Below are positions 10,101 through 19,719 of a stretch of 64,000 nt of DNA, one piece after another; the first letter of the stretch is position 1; every line of letters starts with the position of its first letter. The stretch covers positions 60,649 through 124,648 of the forward strand of contig CAJNDS010000498.1 in the NCBI GenBank assembly GCA_905221605.1, in the 5' to 3' direction. Under the pieces are notes generated by a model. That model saw only the letters and a program-made list of their open reading frames with translations, ran no database searches and was not told the DNA's origin. A program made the position numbers and the translations under genes. The DNA comes from Symbiodinium natans. Taxonomy: Eukaryota; Sar; Dinophyceae; Suessiales; Symbiodiniaceae.

Positions 10101-11989
10101 GCTTCATGAGCCGGCGAGTACGCCCAACCTGAGATCGAGGCTGGACCGGTGGCTGGACGCATTCTTTGAGAGGACTGGCATATTCTAGCTCAAATAAACC
10201 TTAACAACGCACACTGAATCCTCCACAATTCACCATTTTCTTGATGGCACCACCCATCTTAAGTGCCCAATCCTGAACACACTGCATGGCTTTGTGGACC
10301 CCTCGAGGAAAGAGATGAGCAGTCTCGTAAAAGTCCATAATTGCAGCAGCGATGGTGTAGGCCGACTGGACTTTCACTCGGGCCCCCTTCATTGTGGCAT
10401 AGATGGCCTTGCCAGCCCCGGACTGAACAAAACGCTCGGGATCGACAGCTGCCTAGGCACACCATATATATGTTTGTCAGCCAAGGTACATCTTCGTTGG
10501 CGATGAGGTCCCTCAATGTGGGTTTCCCCGAGAAGGCCCGACCGCTATGGTCTGTGATAAACGCCATCCCGACCTTAGTGATAGTCAGGAGCCAGACATG
10601 ATACTCGGGAGCCAGTACAATAAACTTGCAGAGTCAAGACTGAAACCTATATGCAGCATGGCCACGGAATGCAGATACTCCTGCTGCTTGTAGCATTTCA
10701 CAAGGCGGTTCACTTGCTCTGGAACAACGATCGTTGGCATGGCAGCCAGGGGTGCAAACTACGGAGAAACTTAAGGGGCCCTTTTGGTTTCACAACTGAT
10801 TCTTCGAGACCTAGATCCTTTGTGGCTCTGTAGCTACATCGCCGCAATATAAACCAGGTTCACATTGGTACAACCCATGTATGTATGAGCCGCCCCATCT
10901 GCAGTATACAAGCAGTTGCATTTGCACACAGACATGGGCCAGTGCACTCTCCAGATTATCATCTGCTACCCCAAGCATATGGGGCACAAGCACCTGAGGC
11001 TTGAGATCGTTGAACGTCCCATAGCCGGCCCTGTCAAGTTGAGAATCTGCGACCCCTTTCTAAGAACACACGAAGCCCCATGCACATGATCAGGCTCAAC
11101 GATCGATGCGACTACAGTGATCACAAGGCCGGGTCCGGAGCATGGGGGCTCTGAGACACAATAAGCAGCAAGTAAAGCATGGCGGAAGTACCATGTACGT
11201 CGCAACCTCGATCGTAGTGAAGACATTGCAGGCCAGCCCACCTGCACCATGCAGACATCCAGGATGTACATTAACATACTGAACGCATGCGAGAGCACTC
11301 CTGCGCAAAACTCAACCGAGCTCTCTGCATCGAATTCTCTTTTCTTCAGCACAAACACGATCGTGATCACTCTTCTAATGCGCATCGGTGCACACACAGG
11401 CAATTCGGTGTGTATGCATAGAAATGTATGTACGGTGCCCTATTAGACATGACTTGTGTAAAATCACAGGCCTTGATTGCACACCGACATCAGAAAACAC
11501 AGCTGGGTCTCCTAGCTACTCATCCGGCTCGTGCGAATCGCAATCATCCTCCTGGTCCACTTGGATGATCTCCTCCCTCGTCCACATCTTTCTCTTGCGA
11601 GGCAGTGGCTTGGGCTTGCTCCATGGCACAATGTGCTTTGCATGGTGATGATCCTTCGAAGAGCCAGCATTCGAATCATGCGACTCCTCATAGGCCGGGG
11701 CACCATAGCCACCATACCAGCCACCATTCGCATAGGCCCAGGCTCGCTCCTTGGTCCAGTTGGCTGGGGCATCAGCACACCAGGTGGACGGCTTTTTGCC
11801 ATCCACAGGGCTCTCGCCTTTGCCACCTCCAGCCTCGCCAGCACGATTCTGGCTCCCAGCATTGGGCGATCCACACGCCTTCGCCTTCCACTGGCCCCAA
11901 TCATCTTCATTTTCATTCTTCTTGCGGTGCTCTTTCAGCGCCTTCTCCAGCACCTCCTCTGGAATGGGCACCCAAACGTGCTTAGACAT
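7189..11989 (-). CDS. Multi-exon element gene 1 with a methyltransferase-like segment
   Basis: Minus strand, first ATG at 11,989 (MSKHVWVPIPEEVLEKALKE). Exons inferred by eye: 11989-c.11520, 10603-10490, 10448-10213, 10184-10032, 9910-9542, 9464-8940, 8438-8384, c.8275-8217, 8119-c.8074, c.8016-7890, c.7864-7796, 7697-c.7440 and c.7395-7325. In the 3' half the order is REFLEVFAGACAVSNALRK, SIDWDIDRRTMNLLEPAGF, MKPGGLVLIALDC, GRTLLRPMGDTSRL, RFLLEQPDGTMVP, YMGKFAGPSPKRHRIW and YTVEFGVFLARLFQ. A LEVFAG glycine loop, an acidic residue about 25 residues later and a later EQP resemble a class I S-adenosylmethionine methyltransferase fold. The same arrangement is common in dinoflagellate mobile genes (from memory). 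Catalytic activity cannot be judged. Confidence 0.55.
7325..8438 (-). CDS. Gene 1 exon cluster: methyltransferase-like segment
   Basis: Successive minus-strand pieces read EFLEVFAGACAVSNALRK (GC donor), SIDWDIDRRTMNLLEPAGF, MKPGGLVLIALDC, TLLRPMGDTSRLFVQTGNQL, RFLLEQPDGTMVPNLPRF, VYSGAFYMGKFAGPSPKRHR with GYMSRLELREFATKLTRRY, and YTVEFGVFLARLFQDLFK. The order is consistent with one polypeptide. The 7,697-7,440 exon (acceptor CCTTAAG) is the longest clean piece, about 85 codons. The first 100 residues resemble the nucleotide-binding part of a methyltransferase. Confidence 0.55.
8940..9464 (-). CDS. Gene 1 exon with basic-helix end (LLAHMSLPELKRRRF)
   Basis: After GCTAAG. It encodes VQKGLADVMSTSRAPDPIP, an acidic stretch, two KKRL(I/L) motifs that look like nuclear-localisation signals, and KDGMTHKQACEAWCSSTQ followed by LLAHMSLPELKRRRF. 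The ATG at 9,440 could be a start, but the good acceptor at 9,466-9,465 favours an internal exon. It contains GTAAGT at codon P-V (ATTCCG|GTAAGT), so a shorter exon is possible. Confidence 0.5.
9520..9537. repeat. 18-bp direct repeat, copy 2
   Basis: Exact second copy of the 6,530-6,547 motif. Here it lies in what I read as a gene 1 intron. Confidence 0.8.
9542..9910 (-). CDS. Gene 1 exon, Ser/Asp-rich
   Basis: After CCAAG; the frame encodes CYVPCENGGDSDSSDLG, then a Ser-rich segment, LAAQLNDAKFFKDSASDLSS, and LSKVVDLPDFVPWSMSCN. It ends AAT|GTCACA. The 18-bp repeat ACATGGGTCGTGAAATTG lies in the intron just beyond the donor. Confidence 0.55.
10032..10603 (-). CDS. Three gene 1 exons (10603-10490, 10448-10213, 10184-10032)
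   Basis: All three have AG before them and GT after them. The first encodes YHVWLLTITKVGMAFITDHS and PTLRDLIANED and ends GAT|GTACCT. The second encodes VDPERFVQSGAGKAIYATMK, AYTIAAAIMDFYETAHLFPR and QCVQDWALKMGGAIKKMV. The third encodes a basic region, GRTRRLMKRAPSSKLKKLNR. The second exon is 236 nt and free of stops. No family recognised. Confidence 0.6.
11516..11989 (-). CDS. First exon of gene 1 (MSKHVWVPIPEEVLEKALKE)
   Basis: 157 codons from the ATG at 11,989. It has a basic helix (KALKEHRKKNENEDDWGQW), a Gly/Asn-rich middle, a Tyr/Gly segment (YANGGWYGGYGAPAY), a His run and a basic-acidic tail. A GTAGCT donor precedes the frame's stop. The composition suggests a disordered, nuclear-type N-terminus. 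Confidence 0.55.
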   Translation of the reverse strand: MSKHVWVPIPEEVLEKALKEHRKKNENEDDWGQWKAKACGSPNAGSQNRAGEAGGGKGESPVDGKKPSTWCADAPANWTKERAWAYANGGWYGGYGAPAYEESHDSNAGSSKDHHHAKHIVPWSKPKPLPRKRKMWTREEIIQVDQEDDCDSHEPDE

Positions 11990-12257
11990 GGCCGAATCGC
12001 ACGAATAGAAACAAAGGGCCTAGGAGACACACTGCAGCTGTAGCACGATCTTGAGAAATAACAATGCACCACGCACGCACTGCAGCTGAACATATGCGCC
12101 ACAGATATCTCGATTCAGAGCAAGCATGCACTTTAGAACCCCAAAATTCTCGGCCTCGATCAGGACGAAGCTGCTGCCATCAATGCAGCGGAGGGCTGCT
12201 GGCTCCACTGCTTCCCATACATATTATAGATTCAGATCATATAGATATGGGTAGATA

Positions 12258-12350
12258 TACATATATAGATATAGATATAGATATAGATATAGATATAGAT
12301 ATAGGTTTACAGATATAGATATAGAAATAGATATACATATATATGTATAT
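12258..12350. repeat. (GATATA)n microsatellite
   Basis: About eight perfect GATATA units followed by degenerate TATA-rich repeats, inside the large element between gene 1 and its right end. Confidence 0.9.
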
Positions 12351-12928
12351 GTATCTCTATATATACATATATTATTGCATATTCCATCACATGTATACCT
12401 GATGTTTACATATTGCACCTTAAGGAAGGAGAAGACAATTTAAACCTTAGCTCTGGTGGAGGGTTTAGGGTTGGGGGCCTAAACCTTCGGGAGATCGAGA
12501 GTGCGATTAGGATATATGGGGCCATGTATTTAAAGGGTTGAGCCGGCGGGCCTGCTGATCGAAGTGGGCGGCAAACATACAATTACAGGCGCCCCGGCCA
12601 TGCACCAGAAACCCTCCTAAACCCCAAGTCTTTCTTTTTTTTCTCTCTTTCACTCTTCTTTCTGTCTTTTCCCATACACTTCAAAATTTTGCTGCCGATT
12701 GCAGGTTCGATTTGCGAGATTGATATCTCCAGGCTTAAAGGCCAAAAACAAGCTATCACACGCACCACGCAAATGACAAACAAACTACATTTGCAAGCAC
12801 AGAACTGCCCCAAACACCGAATCGTGAATTTCACATATGCCCCTTTTCACGGCCATTCAACTTTTCACGGCCACACCGCCTTTTCACGGCTTTTTGGTCC
12901 CGCGAACATTGAACACACAAAGGGCGGC

Positions 12929-12944
12929 CAAACCGGTCTCCAGG
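12929..12944 (-). repeat. Right terminal inverted repeat
   Basis: CAAACCGGTCTCCAGG is the inverted partner of 324-339, directly followed by the (CA)n tract. It overlaps the subterminal motif ACACAAAGGGCGGCC at 12,915-12,929, which also lies at 343-357 in the same orientation. Confidence 0.75.
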
Positions 12945-12988
12945 ACACGCACACACACACGCACACCCACGCACACCCACACCCACGC

Positions 12989-13083
<95 letters not shown>
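12945..13083. repeat. (CA)n microsatellite (right flank of the large element)
   Basis: Nearly pure CA for about 100 bp, directly outside the right terminus. Confidence 0.97.
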
Positions 13084-13086
<3 letters not shown>

Positions 13087-13445
13087 GCGCTTCGTTGGCT
13101 TGTTGTTTTTGCACATGGGTTTGGGGTTGTGTATGGTTTCAGGTTCAGAGTGATCATGAGCCAAATGTGGGTGCTTCGCAGGTGTCGGAATCAGTTCTCC
13201 CCAAGGGATCTTAGACATGTCTTTAATTGCAGGGTACGACCTGCCCGTGAGACGATGAGTTTGGGGTCCAAGTAAACTGTAGGGTTTAGGGTCTAGGGTG
13301 CAGGATTCATAGGGTTCAGGGTCTTTACAACCGCTGATTGCGGAAACTTCCTGAACTCCAGAACCTCAAGGTCATGAGAAGCTGTACAAAGCCCTGCCAA
13401 AAGCCCTGCAGTCTTCCCTGAGCGGATAACACCACAGCCTGCCCT

Positions 13446-13620
13446 TTTTGAGGCTACCCTATTAGGTAAGAGTTGCCCTAAACCCTAAACCCTGAACCCT
13501 ACTCCCTAAACCCAATTCAGTCCCTGGAAGTGGAGGTTTGTAAAGGAATGCTCAAGGGAATGCCGGTGAACCCCAGGCCCAAAGGCTCTAAATGAGTTGC
13601 ACCGAGGTTGCGATCCACTA
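13446..13620 (+). CDS. Candidate exons around a short CCCTAAA-containing intron
   Basis: GTAAGAGT at 13,446 and AATTCAG near 13,519 bracket an intron of roughly 75 nt made largely of CCCTAAA units. The following frame reads SLEVEVCKGMLKGMPVN and ends at a TGA near 13,594. The upstream piece is open in more than one frame, so the junction is tentative. Confidence 0.3.
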
Positions 13621-14513
13621 TCCGGCCACCGGACCGCAGAAAGACATCGGTTTAGGGTTTAGGTTTGTTTTTTGGGTTTTGGGTTTTGAGTTTGGGGTTT
13701 GGGGTTTTGGGTTTTGGGTTTTGGGTTGGGTTTCGGGTTTGGGTTTTGGGTTTTGGTCTTGGGTTTGGGGTTTTTGGTTTTGTGTTTTGGGCAAGTGGTT
13801 ATCGTTGAGGGGTCTACAGGCTTGGGCTCTTTAGCGTTTTCGGGCCCATAGGTTTTGTGTGTTTAGGGTCTATGGTAGGAACTTAATGGCTTCTTGGCTT
13901 AGGGTTGAAAGTTGAAATCCAAAACGTTCGAAAGCCCCCTTACGCTTATCCCTAAACCCTAAACCGCAAACCGATGTATAGACGAGGGTCTCGGCATATT
14001 GGCAGGAAGGCACCCTGGCAACCCCCCAGGCCTTCGGGCGTTAGGCTTTACGTGTTTTGAGCGTTTTTGGGGTTTTAAGATTTCTCGGCATGTGGGTTGA
14101 GGGTTTGCGGGTAGTTAAGGTTTTGTTGGGGGGGCTTAAGGGTCCGCGCCTGAGATGCTTAAGATGTTGTTTCGGATGCACAACAAAGAGAGAAACACGC
14201 AATCACCCCCGAACCAAGAACTGGGTTTATAGGTTTAGGGTTTGTGGGGTTCAGGGTTGAGGGTTTTAGGGTTTATAGGGTTCTTAAGGGAGGGGGCTCC
14301 CGGGGGGGGGGGGGTGGTACCTAGGGAACCTTAGGGAAGCTTCGGGAGCCTCAGGGAGTAGTGGGGAGTATTCGGGACTATTGGGTTGAACCCCCCTCTC
14401 TTAGGAACCCTCCATCTTACTTGTTGTGCGGGGTTTTAACGCCGACGCTGGGACCAGGATGGGTAGCTAAACCCTCTACCCTAAACCCTAAACCCTAAAC
14501 CCTAAACCCTAAG

Positions 14514-14612
14514 TTCTCGTTGCTGGCTGAGGTGAACCCCTTCCTGGAGATCGGGGGCTCGGTCTTCGAAGCGCACTTTTCTTCGGACCCTTTGTCTCGA
14601 CCAGTTTCGAAG
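14514..14612 (+). CDS. Exon candidate (FSLLAEVNPFLEIGGSVFEA)
   Basis: Acceptor CCCTAAG formed by the end of a CCCTAAA array. The open frame reads FSLLAEVNPFLEIGGSVFEA then HFSSDPLSRPVSK and is followed at once by another CCCTAAA array. No family recognised. Confidence 0.5.
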
Positions 14613-14990
14613 ACCCTAAACCCCAAACCCCAAACCCTAAACCCTAAACCTTAAACCCTAAACCCTCCCAGAGTAGGCCCTTATTCCTTCCTTTTTTGTA
14701 GTGTTTTGGGTTCCCTTCGAAGCCCCTTTAAACCAAACAGGGCACCCTTTTTTATTGCTAGGTTACTCCTGGGTCTAGATCAGGTGGGGCTCGACAAACT
14801 CCCCTTTCAGGATTTCAAGGGTTCGGGCTTAGGGCTTCTGGTTTGGGGCTGCATAGTTAGTAGAGGGAATCGAGTCGTTTCGGGGTTGAGAGTTTCTGGG
14901 TTTGCACGCCCGAGCTGAGTTAAATTCTGTGGGCATGGTCCATGTGCACCCTTACTGGACTAAACCCTAAACCCTAAACCCTAAACCCAG

Positions 14991-15116
14991 TTTACGGGCT
15001 TCAAGGGTTTGGAGGCGTTTGGACCTCTACGTCCCAACGAGGCAGATGTAGGGTGGGTTGAAGGCGAAGAAGGGAGGGCGCGAGGCGCAACTTCCTTCCA
15101 GACACTGGGAGCCTAG
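14991..15116 (+). CDS. Exon candidate (FTGFKGLEAFGPLRPNEADV)
   Basis: The array end CCCTAAACCCAG provides the acceptor. The frame is open to a TAG at 15,114 and reads FTGFKGLEAFGPLRPNEADV then GWVEGEEGRARGATSFQ. An open piece just upstream (14,915-14,959, ELNSVGMVHVHPYW) may be the preceding exon. Confidence 0.45.
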   Translation, partial: FTGFKGLEAFGPLRPNEADVGWVEGEEGRARGATSFQTLGA

Positions 15117-15390
15117 AGGATTTAGGGCCTCAGAATCCTATATTTCTGGGTTTCGGGTGTTAGGTCTTAATTAGGGTCTTAGGGTCTCAGGGTCTCAGGG
15201 TCTCAGGGTCTTAGGTCCTATACAGGGTTTCTTGAGCTTCTTGTCTTGGGGCTTTTGGGTGGTTGCCAATTGCCAACTTTTTTTTCCAGCAGAGGTCTGC
15301 GATGACAACCTCGGCGCTCGAGCCTGAGCACGCTCAAAGCTCTTAGACTCTAAGGCCCTGAGACCCTACAGGCCTTGTACCCTTACTCTA

Positions 15391-15500
15391 CTACTTGCTT
15401 AAGAACCCCCCCCCCCCTTCCAAAAAAAGAGCACGTTCTTCCTTACAAGGGCAATATAAGGAGTATTGTCTTTAGTTTTTTGTGGTTCTTGAGCAAATAG
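15391..15500. mobile_element. Palindromic element family D, copy 1
   Basis: CTACTTGCTTAAGAACC, a poly-C/poly-A tract, and GGTTCTTGAGCAAATAG. Other copies at 18,534-18,657, 45,406-45,514 and 55,567-55,680. Confidence 0.75.
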
Positions 15501-15765
15501 TAGGTTTTGGGCAGCTCTCTACATAAGGGCTTCTTTTTTCGGGAGGATAGTATGGGACCTCAAAGTACCCTCAAAGGGACCCCCCCCATTTAGGGAACTA
15601 CCCAAGTCGTCTCAAGACCTACCCTTGTGGCTCTAAGCCGGAGTCAGCAAAGTTTTGCTTTGGCAGTGTTGGTGTTTACGTTCCCTTTTTTCTGATGAAC
15701 ACGTCGATTGTTATTCAATTTCGGAACTGCAGATCTTTGAGGTAAGACTACTGTTATAGGGAACA

Positions 15766-15869
15766 GTTGGGATGTTCCCCCTTATACTAACGGTCCTGAA
15801 TGGGGATTGTAGTACCCCCTAATTAAAATTCCTACTGAGGTCTCTTAGTATAAGGCGGAACATCCCAAT
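15766..15869. mobile_element. Palindromic element family A, copy 1
   Basis: TIR GTTGGGATGTTCCCCCTTAT at the left and its complement at the right, with a roughly 35-bp middle. Complete-looking. Confidence 0.8.
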
Positions 15870-16238
15870 TAATTCACTTGAACAACTAACAGGCATGCGG
15901 GGTGAGCCTTCTCAGGGCGGGCCTCTTTGTTGAGTTGCACTTCTTGGCTCTAAGCGTTTCAGGCTTTTGGGGCCTCTTGGGCTTTTGTGGGCTTTCGGGC
16001 CATTTCGGGCTTTGAAGGGTCTTGAGCGCAGGGTTGCTAAGCCATAAACCCTAAACCCTAGACCCTGGCCCCGAGCCCTAAACCCTAAACCCTAAACCCG
16101 CTGTTTTGGGGGCTTAGATGCTGAGGGTTCAAGGATGTTGTTGGTGCAAACGTTCTCCGCAATCCGCGCTTCCCTCCATCCCTAGCTTCTGATGGACCCC
16201 ACCACCTCTGATAACCGTAAACCCCACACTACATCTAC

Positions 16239-16346
16239 CAGTTGGGATGTTCCCCTTTTTTCAAACAGTCCTTAACAAGGATTCAAATACGGGTACTATA
16301 ATCCCTATTAAGGACTGTTAGAAGAAGGGGGAACATCCTAACCTGG
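16239..16346. mobile_element. Palindromic element family A, copy 2
   Basis: Same terminal repeat (CCAGTTGGGATGTTCCCC...GGGGAACATCCTAACCTGG) and inner AACAGTCCTTA / TAAGGACTGTT. Confidence 0.8.
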
Positions 16347-16424
16347 CAGGATGGGCAGTCTTGTCATCTCCAAAATCAACCATACAGTTAAACGGCCCCT
16401 TTGGGGGATTATGGGGTAGTTCTA

Positions 16425-16538
16425 CTTGGCAGCCCAGTGGTACCAGTTTCCTTTTTTTGGGGTTATTCGGTTCCTGTATACAGTAACCAACTCAAAAAAC
16501 GGGTGCCATTTTTACAATGTGGTTACTGGGCTACCAAG
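16425..16538. mobile_element. Palindromic element family B, copy 1 (introner-like ends)
   Basis: Ends CTTGGCAGCCCAGTGGTACC and GGTTACTGGGCTACCAAG. The left end carries GC/GT and the right end AG at the termini, so the element could be spliced out exactly. Confidence 0.75.
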
Positions 16539-16656
16539 AACCCTCAACCCTAAACCCTTACAGCAAAAAACGAAAGCCTGAACCCTTAAAAGACAAAAAC
16601 AAAACCCTAGACCCTAAACCTCTGCTCAAGTCGCCGTCTTCTCCAGCCCGTGCTCT

Positions 16657-16757
16657 CAGTAGCTGAGTAGATAACATTCTATCCTTTTGGGGGGTATGGA
16701 AAATTCTACCCGAATTGAAAGGTTGACCTTTTTTAGGCCAGGCTGCGCAGCAACTAG
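16657..16757. mobile_element. Short palindromic element family L, copy 1
   Basis: CTCAGTAGCTGAGT ... GAAAGGTTGACC ... CAGCAACTAGG. Second copy at 20,070-20,171. Confidence 0.6.
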
Positions 16758-16779
16758 GTGCTGCTCGCGAGCTGCACAG

Positions 16780-16854
16780 GTCATCATGGACTCGGCCTTG
16801 GTCCGCGTTATGGAGTCGAGCAACCGCGTGGCGGCCGAGTGTCGGAAGGAGCGA
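16780..16854 (+). CDS. Exon candidate (VIMDSALVRVMESSNRVAAE)
   Basis: Follows GCACAG. It encodes a helical segment VIMDSALVRVMESSNRVAAE-CRKER and runs straight into a TTTAGGG/TTTGGGG array. A short palindromic repeat (16,657-16,757) lies just upstream. Confidence 0.5.
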
Positions 16855-17596
16855 GGGTTTAGGGTTTGGGGTTTGGGGTTTGGGGTTCGGGGTTTGGGGT
16901 TTGGGGTTTGGGGTTTGGGGTTTGGGGTTTAGGGTTTAGGGTTCAGGGTTCAGGGTTCAGGGTTCAGGGTGCAGGGTGCAGGGTGCAGGGTTTAGGGTTG
17001 TATCTGGAACGAGTTTGAGGCTTTGTTCTCACGTCCTACAGAATGTCTTTTTCTTCTTTTTGTTTTTGGGGTGGCGGGGGGGGGGGGGGGGTTTGTACCA
17101 AATTCATTGTTCACAACGACGACCGATGTACCCTGTGGGCCCAGGACAGCTGGTAGGCCCCAACTTTCATTGAGCGTTGGCTTTTTTGTGGGAGGTTAGA
17201 AATGCATGTACGGATGCATGTAAGTTATGTATATCATGTAGATCTCTTATATATATATACATATATATATATATGTATGTACATACATAGAGCGTATGTA
17301 GATGTATAAACCAGGGAACCCAGAATCATGGGAACTTTCTTTTGTTGACCCTTACACACCCCTCTCATACCAGATAAACAAGCCCTCGAACCCAGGAACC
17401 CTCGCACAAGCCGTCCGGAAACGTATAGACCCTAAGCCCTCAACAGCACGTAAGCGTAAACCAAAAAAGCAACCAAAACAAAAACCTGAGACCCTAAAGC
17501 CCCTGGGACGCTAAACGCCATAGACCCCTAAATTCTAGACCCTAAACCCTAAACCCTAAACCCTAAAGCCTAAAGCCTAAAGCCTAAAGCCCAAAG

Positions 17597-17698
17597 CACG
17601 CTGAAGGACGGCGTCAAGTTAAGCACTTTACTGGCGCCGAACGCCAGAGCCGCACAAGCAGCTGGTGGGGATGCCATGACAGGCCAGGAACAACCAGG
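17597..17698 (+). CDS. Exon candidate (TLKDGVKLSTLLAPNARAAQ)
   Basis: Preceded by CCCTAAAGCC repeats ending AAAG. It reads TLKDGVKLSTLLAPNARAAQ then AAGGDAMTGQEQP, followed by a TTTAGGG array whose first bases can give a GT donor. Confidence 0.5.
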
Positions 17699-18134
17699 GT
17701 TTCAGGGTTTAGGGTTTAGGATTTAGGGTTAGGGTTAGGTTTAGGTTTGGGTTCAGGGTTTAGGCTTTAGGGTTCAGGGTTTAGGCTTAGGTTTAGGGTT
17801 AAGGGCCACCATGGGGGCCACCATGAACCCCGCATTGCAGCGTACCCCCAAAGACTCTGACCATACACTGTTACACCCTGAAAAATTCTAAAAATAAAAG
17901 CCCTAGAACCCTAAAAAACCTTAACCCCAAGCTTGGCCGCAAACCCTAAGCCTAAGCCCGAAACCCTAAACCCTGAACTCCCCAAAGCCCAACTAGGACC
18001 GGGTAGGCCTTTTTTTTTTTTATTTCTTTTTTTAGGCTTGGGGTTCCCTTACAACCCCTCCTAGGTTCCTCCTGGGTCTAGCCAAAGAAACTGGTGCCGA
18101 GCCCCTAAACCTAAACCCTAAACCCTAAACTAAG

Positions 18135-18213
18135 AGGTGTGTCGGACCCCGACGTGCCACAGCCGGACGCCATCTACGTAGGCTACAACGAGCGGCGGCA
18201 TCGGAGCTCCGCT
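18135..18213 (+). CDS. Exon candidate (VSDPDVPQPDAIYVGYNERR)
   Basis: Between a CCCTAAA array ending in TAAG and GTGTTTGGG-TTCAGGG. It reads VSDPDVPQPDAIYVGYNERR then HRSSA. Confidence 0.5.
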
Positions 18214-18533
18214 GTGTTTGGGTTCAGGGTTTAGGGTGTACAGGGTTAGGTTTTAGGGTTTAGAGTTTAAGGTTTAGGGTTTAGGGTTTAGGGTTTGGGG
18301 TGTAGGGTTTGGGGTTTGGGGTTTGGGGTTGGGGTTTAGGGTCTAGGGTTTGGGCGCTTGGGGTCTAGGTTTAGGGTTTGGGGGGCTAGGGGTTTCTGGG
18401 AGCTTTAGGGCGTGTGGGGTTCAGGGACGAGTACACACTGGGTGACATGATTTGGACTATGTGCAGAAAGAGCGTATTTTTCAAAACCTTCAGCTTCGAG
18501 CTATAATATAGCTATAAGGCCGGCCCTGAATTA

Positions 18534-18657
18534 CTATTTGCTTAAAGAACCCCCCCCCCCCCCCCCAAAAAAAAAAGAAGGTATTCTTCCTACGCAGGGT
18601 AAGTAAGATAGGGATTATGATCCTTTAATTGTTTGGGTTTTCTTATGCAAATCGTAG
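18534..18657. mobile_element. Family D, copy 2
   Basis: CTATTTGCTTAAAGAACC, C15/A10 tract, right end TTATGCAAATCGTAG. Confidence 0.65.
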
Positions 18658-18952
18658 TGAAGTCATGTCCCGACTTCGGCCCACCATAAAGAAGCACAAC
18701 TTGACGAAGTTCAAGCACCTTCACGGTCTATAGGATTTAGGGTTTGTTTCGGGGTTTAGGGTTTAAGGTTTAGGGTTTAGGGTTTAGGGTTAAGGGTTAA
18801 GGGTTTAGGGTTTCTTGGTGGGTAGCTACAGGGTTTAGGACGTGTATAGGTGCTCCGAGAAGGCTTGAGGAAGAGCATTCGTCAGCAGTTCCTCTGCGCA
18901 TCTGTAAGTGGGGTACGTGCGGTTTTCTGGTCTGTCGGCTTTATAGGGATCA

Positions 18953-19055
18953 GTTGGGATGTTCCCCCTTATACTAACAGTCCTTGCTAGGGAATATAGT
19001 ACCCCCTAATATCGTCCCTACTAAGGGCTGTTAGTATGAGGGGGAACATCCCAAG
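18953..19055. mobile_element. Palindromic element family A, copy 3
   Basis: Full-length copy. The bases GATCA lie on both sides (18,948-18,952 and 19,057-19,061), a possible short target duplication. Confidence 0.8.
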
Positions 19056-19373
19056 AGATCAGGGTTTAGGTTTGGGGTGTTTGGGGGTTGTCAGGTGTAG
19101 GGCTTCGGCTGCTTTTCGTCATTCATTGCCCAGGACCAAGCTCGTCGACCCGCACAAGCAGTATGTTGCTCGCCTGTGAATAAGTTTTGGCGTAGGTCCT
19201 GAGGAATGTACATGCAGAATCCGCAAGCCTACACACAGAAACGCAGACACACAGACACACAGACACAGACAACACACACACACACATAGACACGGAAAGA
19301 GGCCAGGCAGAGAGAGAGACAGAGATGGACAAAGACGGAGACGGAGACAGAGACACCGAGACAGAGAGATTGA

Positions 19374-19425
19374 CTGACTGACTGACTGACTGACTGACTG
19401 ACTGACTGACTGACTGACTGATTTG
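19374..19425. repeat. (GACT)n microsatellite
   Basis: About thirteen GACT units followed by CA repeat. Ser/Gln/Val frames on the minus strand are artefacts. Confidence 0.95.
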
Positions 19426-19499
19426 ACTGACTGACACACACACACACACACACACAAGAAGCGGCCGGTTCATCCATTCTTGTGGAGAGCTTCAACCAG

Positions 19500-19719
19500 C
19501 AGAGCTGGCAAAGTCCTTGCGGTGCTTCTCAGAGGTGCAACAGAGACCCCAACTGCGACTTACGGAGGGTTCAGGGTTCAGGGTTTAGGGTTTAAGGCCT
19601 CATCACTGTAGAGCTTAGGGCTTAGGGTTTCACGGCTGGCGTGAGCACTTTGCAAGGACGTGGCCGAGTACATCGTGCGGCATTCGCCCTGCAACGTGCC
19701 TCGTCTGGAGCATTTCTTG
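19500..19719 (+). CDS. Two exon candidates, OPR/RAP-like helical repeat
   Basis: Exon 19,500-19,567 (after TTCAACCAG) reads ELAKSLRCFSEVQQRPQLRL; exon 19,657-19,719 (after TTGCAAG) reads DVAEYIVRHSPCNVPRLEHF. The pattern of short amphipathic helices recalls organelle RNA-binding helical-repeat proteins common in dinoflagellates, but only weakly. The second exon ends where a palindromic element begins (19,716-19,829), whose first bases TTG|GTGGCC give the donor. Confidence 0.5.

Larger units (their letters stand above)
324..12944. mobile_element. Candidate 12.6-kb TIR DNA transposon of dinoflagellate type
   Basis: The two ends carry a 16-bp inverted repeat, CCTGGAGACCAGTTTG at 324-339 and its complement with one mismatch at 12,929-12,944. 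Both ends abut CA-rich microsatellite, which hides any target-site duplication. The motif ACACAAAGGGCGGCC occurs close to both ends (343-357 and 12,915-12,929), and short TTTTCACGGCC motifs are repeated just inside both ends. All recognisable exons inside lie on the minus strand and fill the space between the termini: gene 1 starts at 11,989 and gene 2 stops at 800. TTTAGGG arrays, dense from 13.4 kb onward, are absent. The transposase-like domain of gene 2 fits an autonomous DNA transposon. I infer a CACTA/Plavaka-like relationship from motif layout only; the family name is unverified. Confidence 0.65.

Noticed and set aside
5400-10770. CTTAAG hexamers as a shared regulatory site
   Set aside because: They seem frequent in the large element (about a dozen), but many fall at different positions relative to exons; some are simply acceptors (CTTAAG|) and no pattern is clear.
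19119-19495. Minus-strand Ser/Gln/Val- and Cys-rich frames
   Set aside because: They translate the GACT and CA microsatellites.
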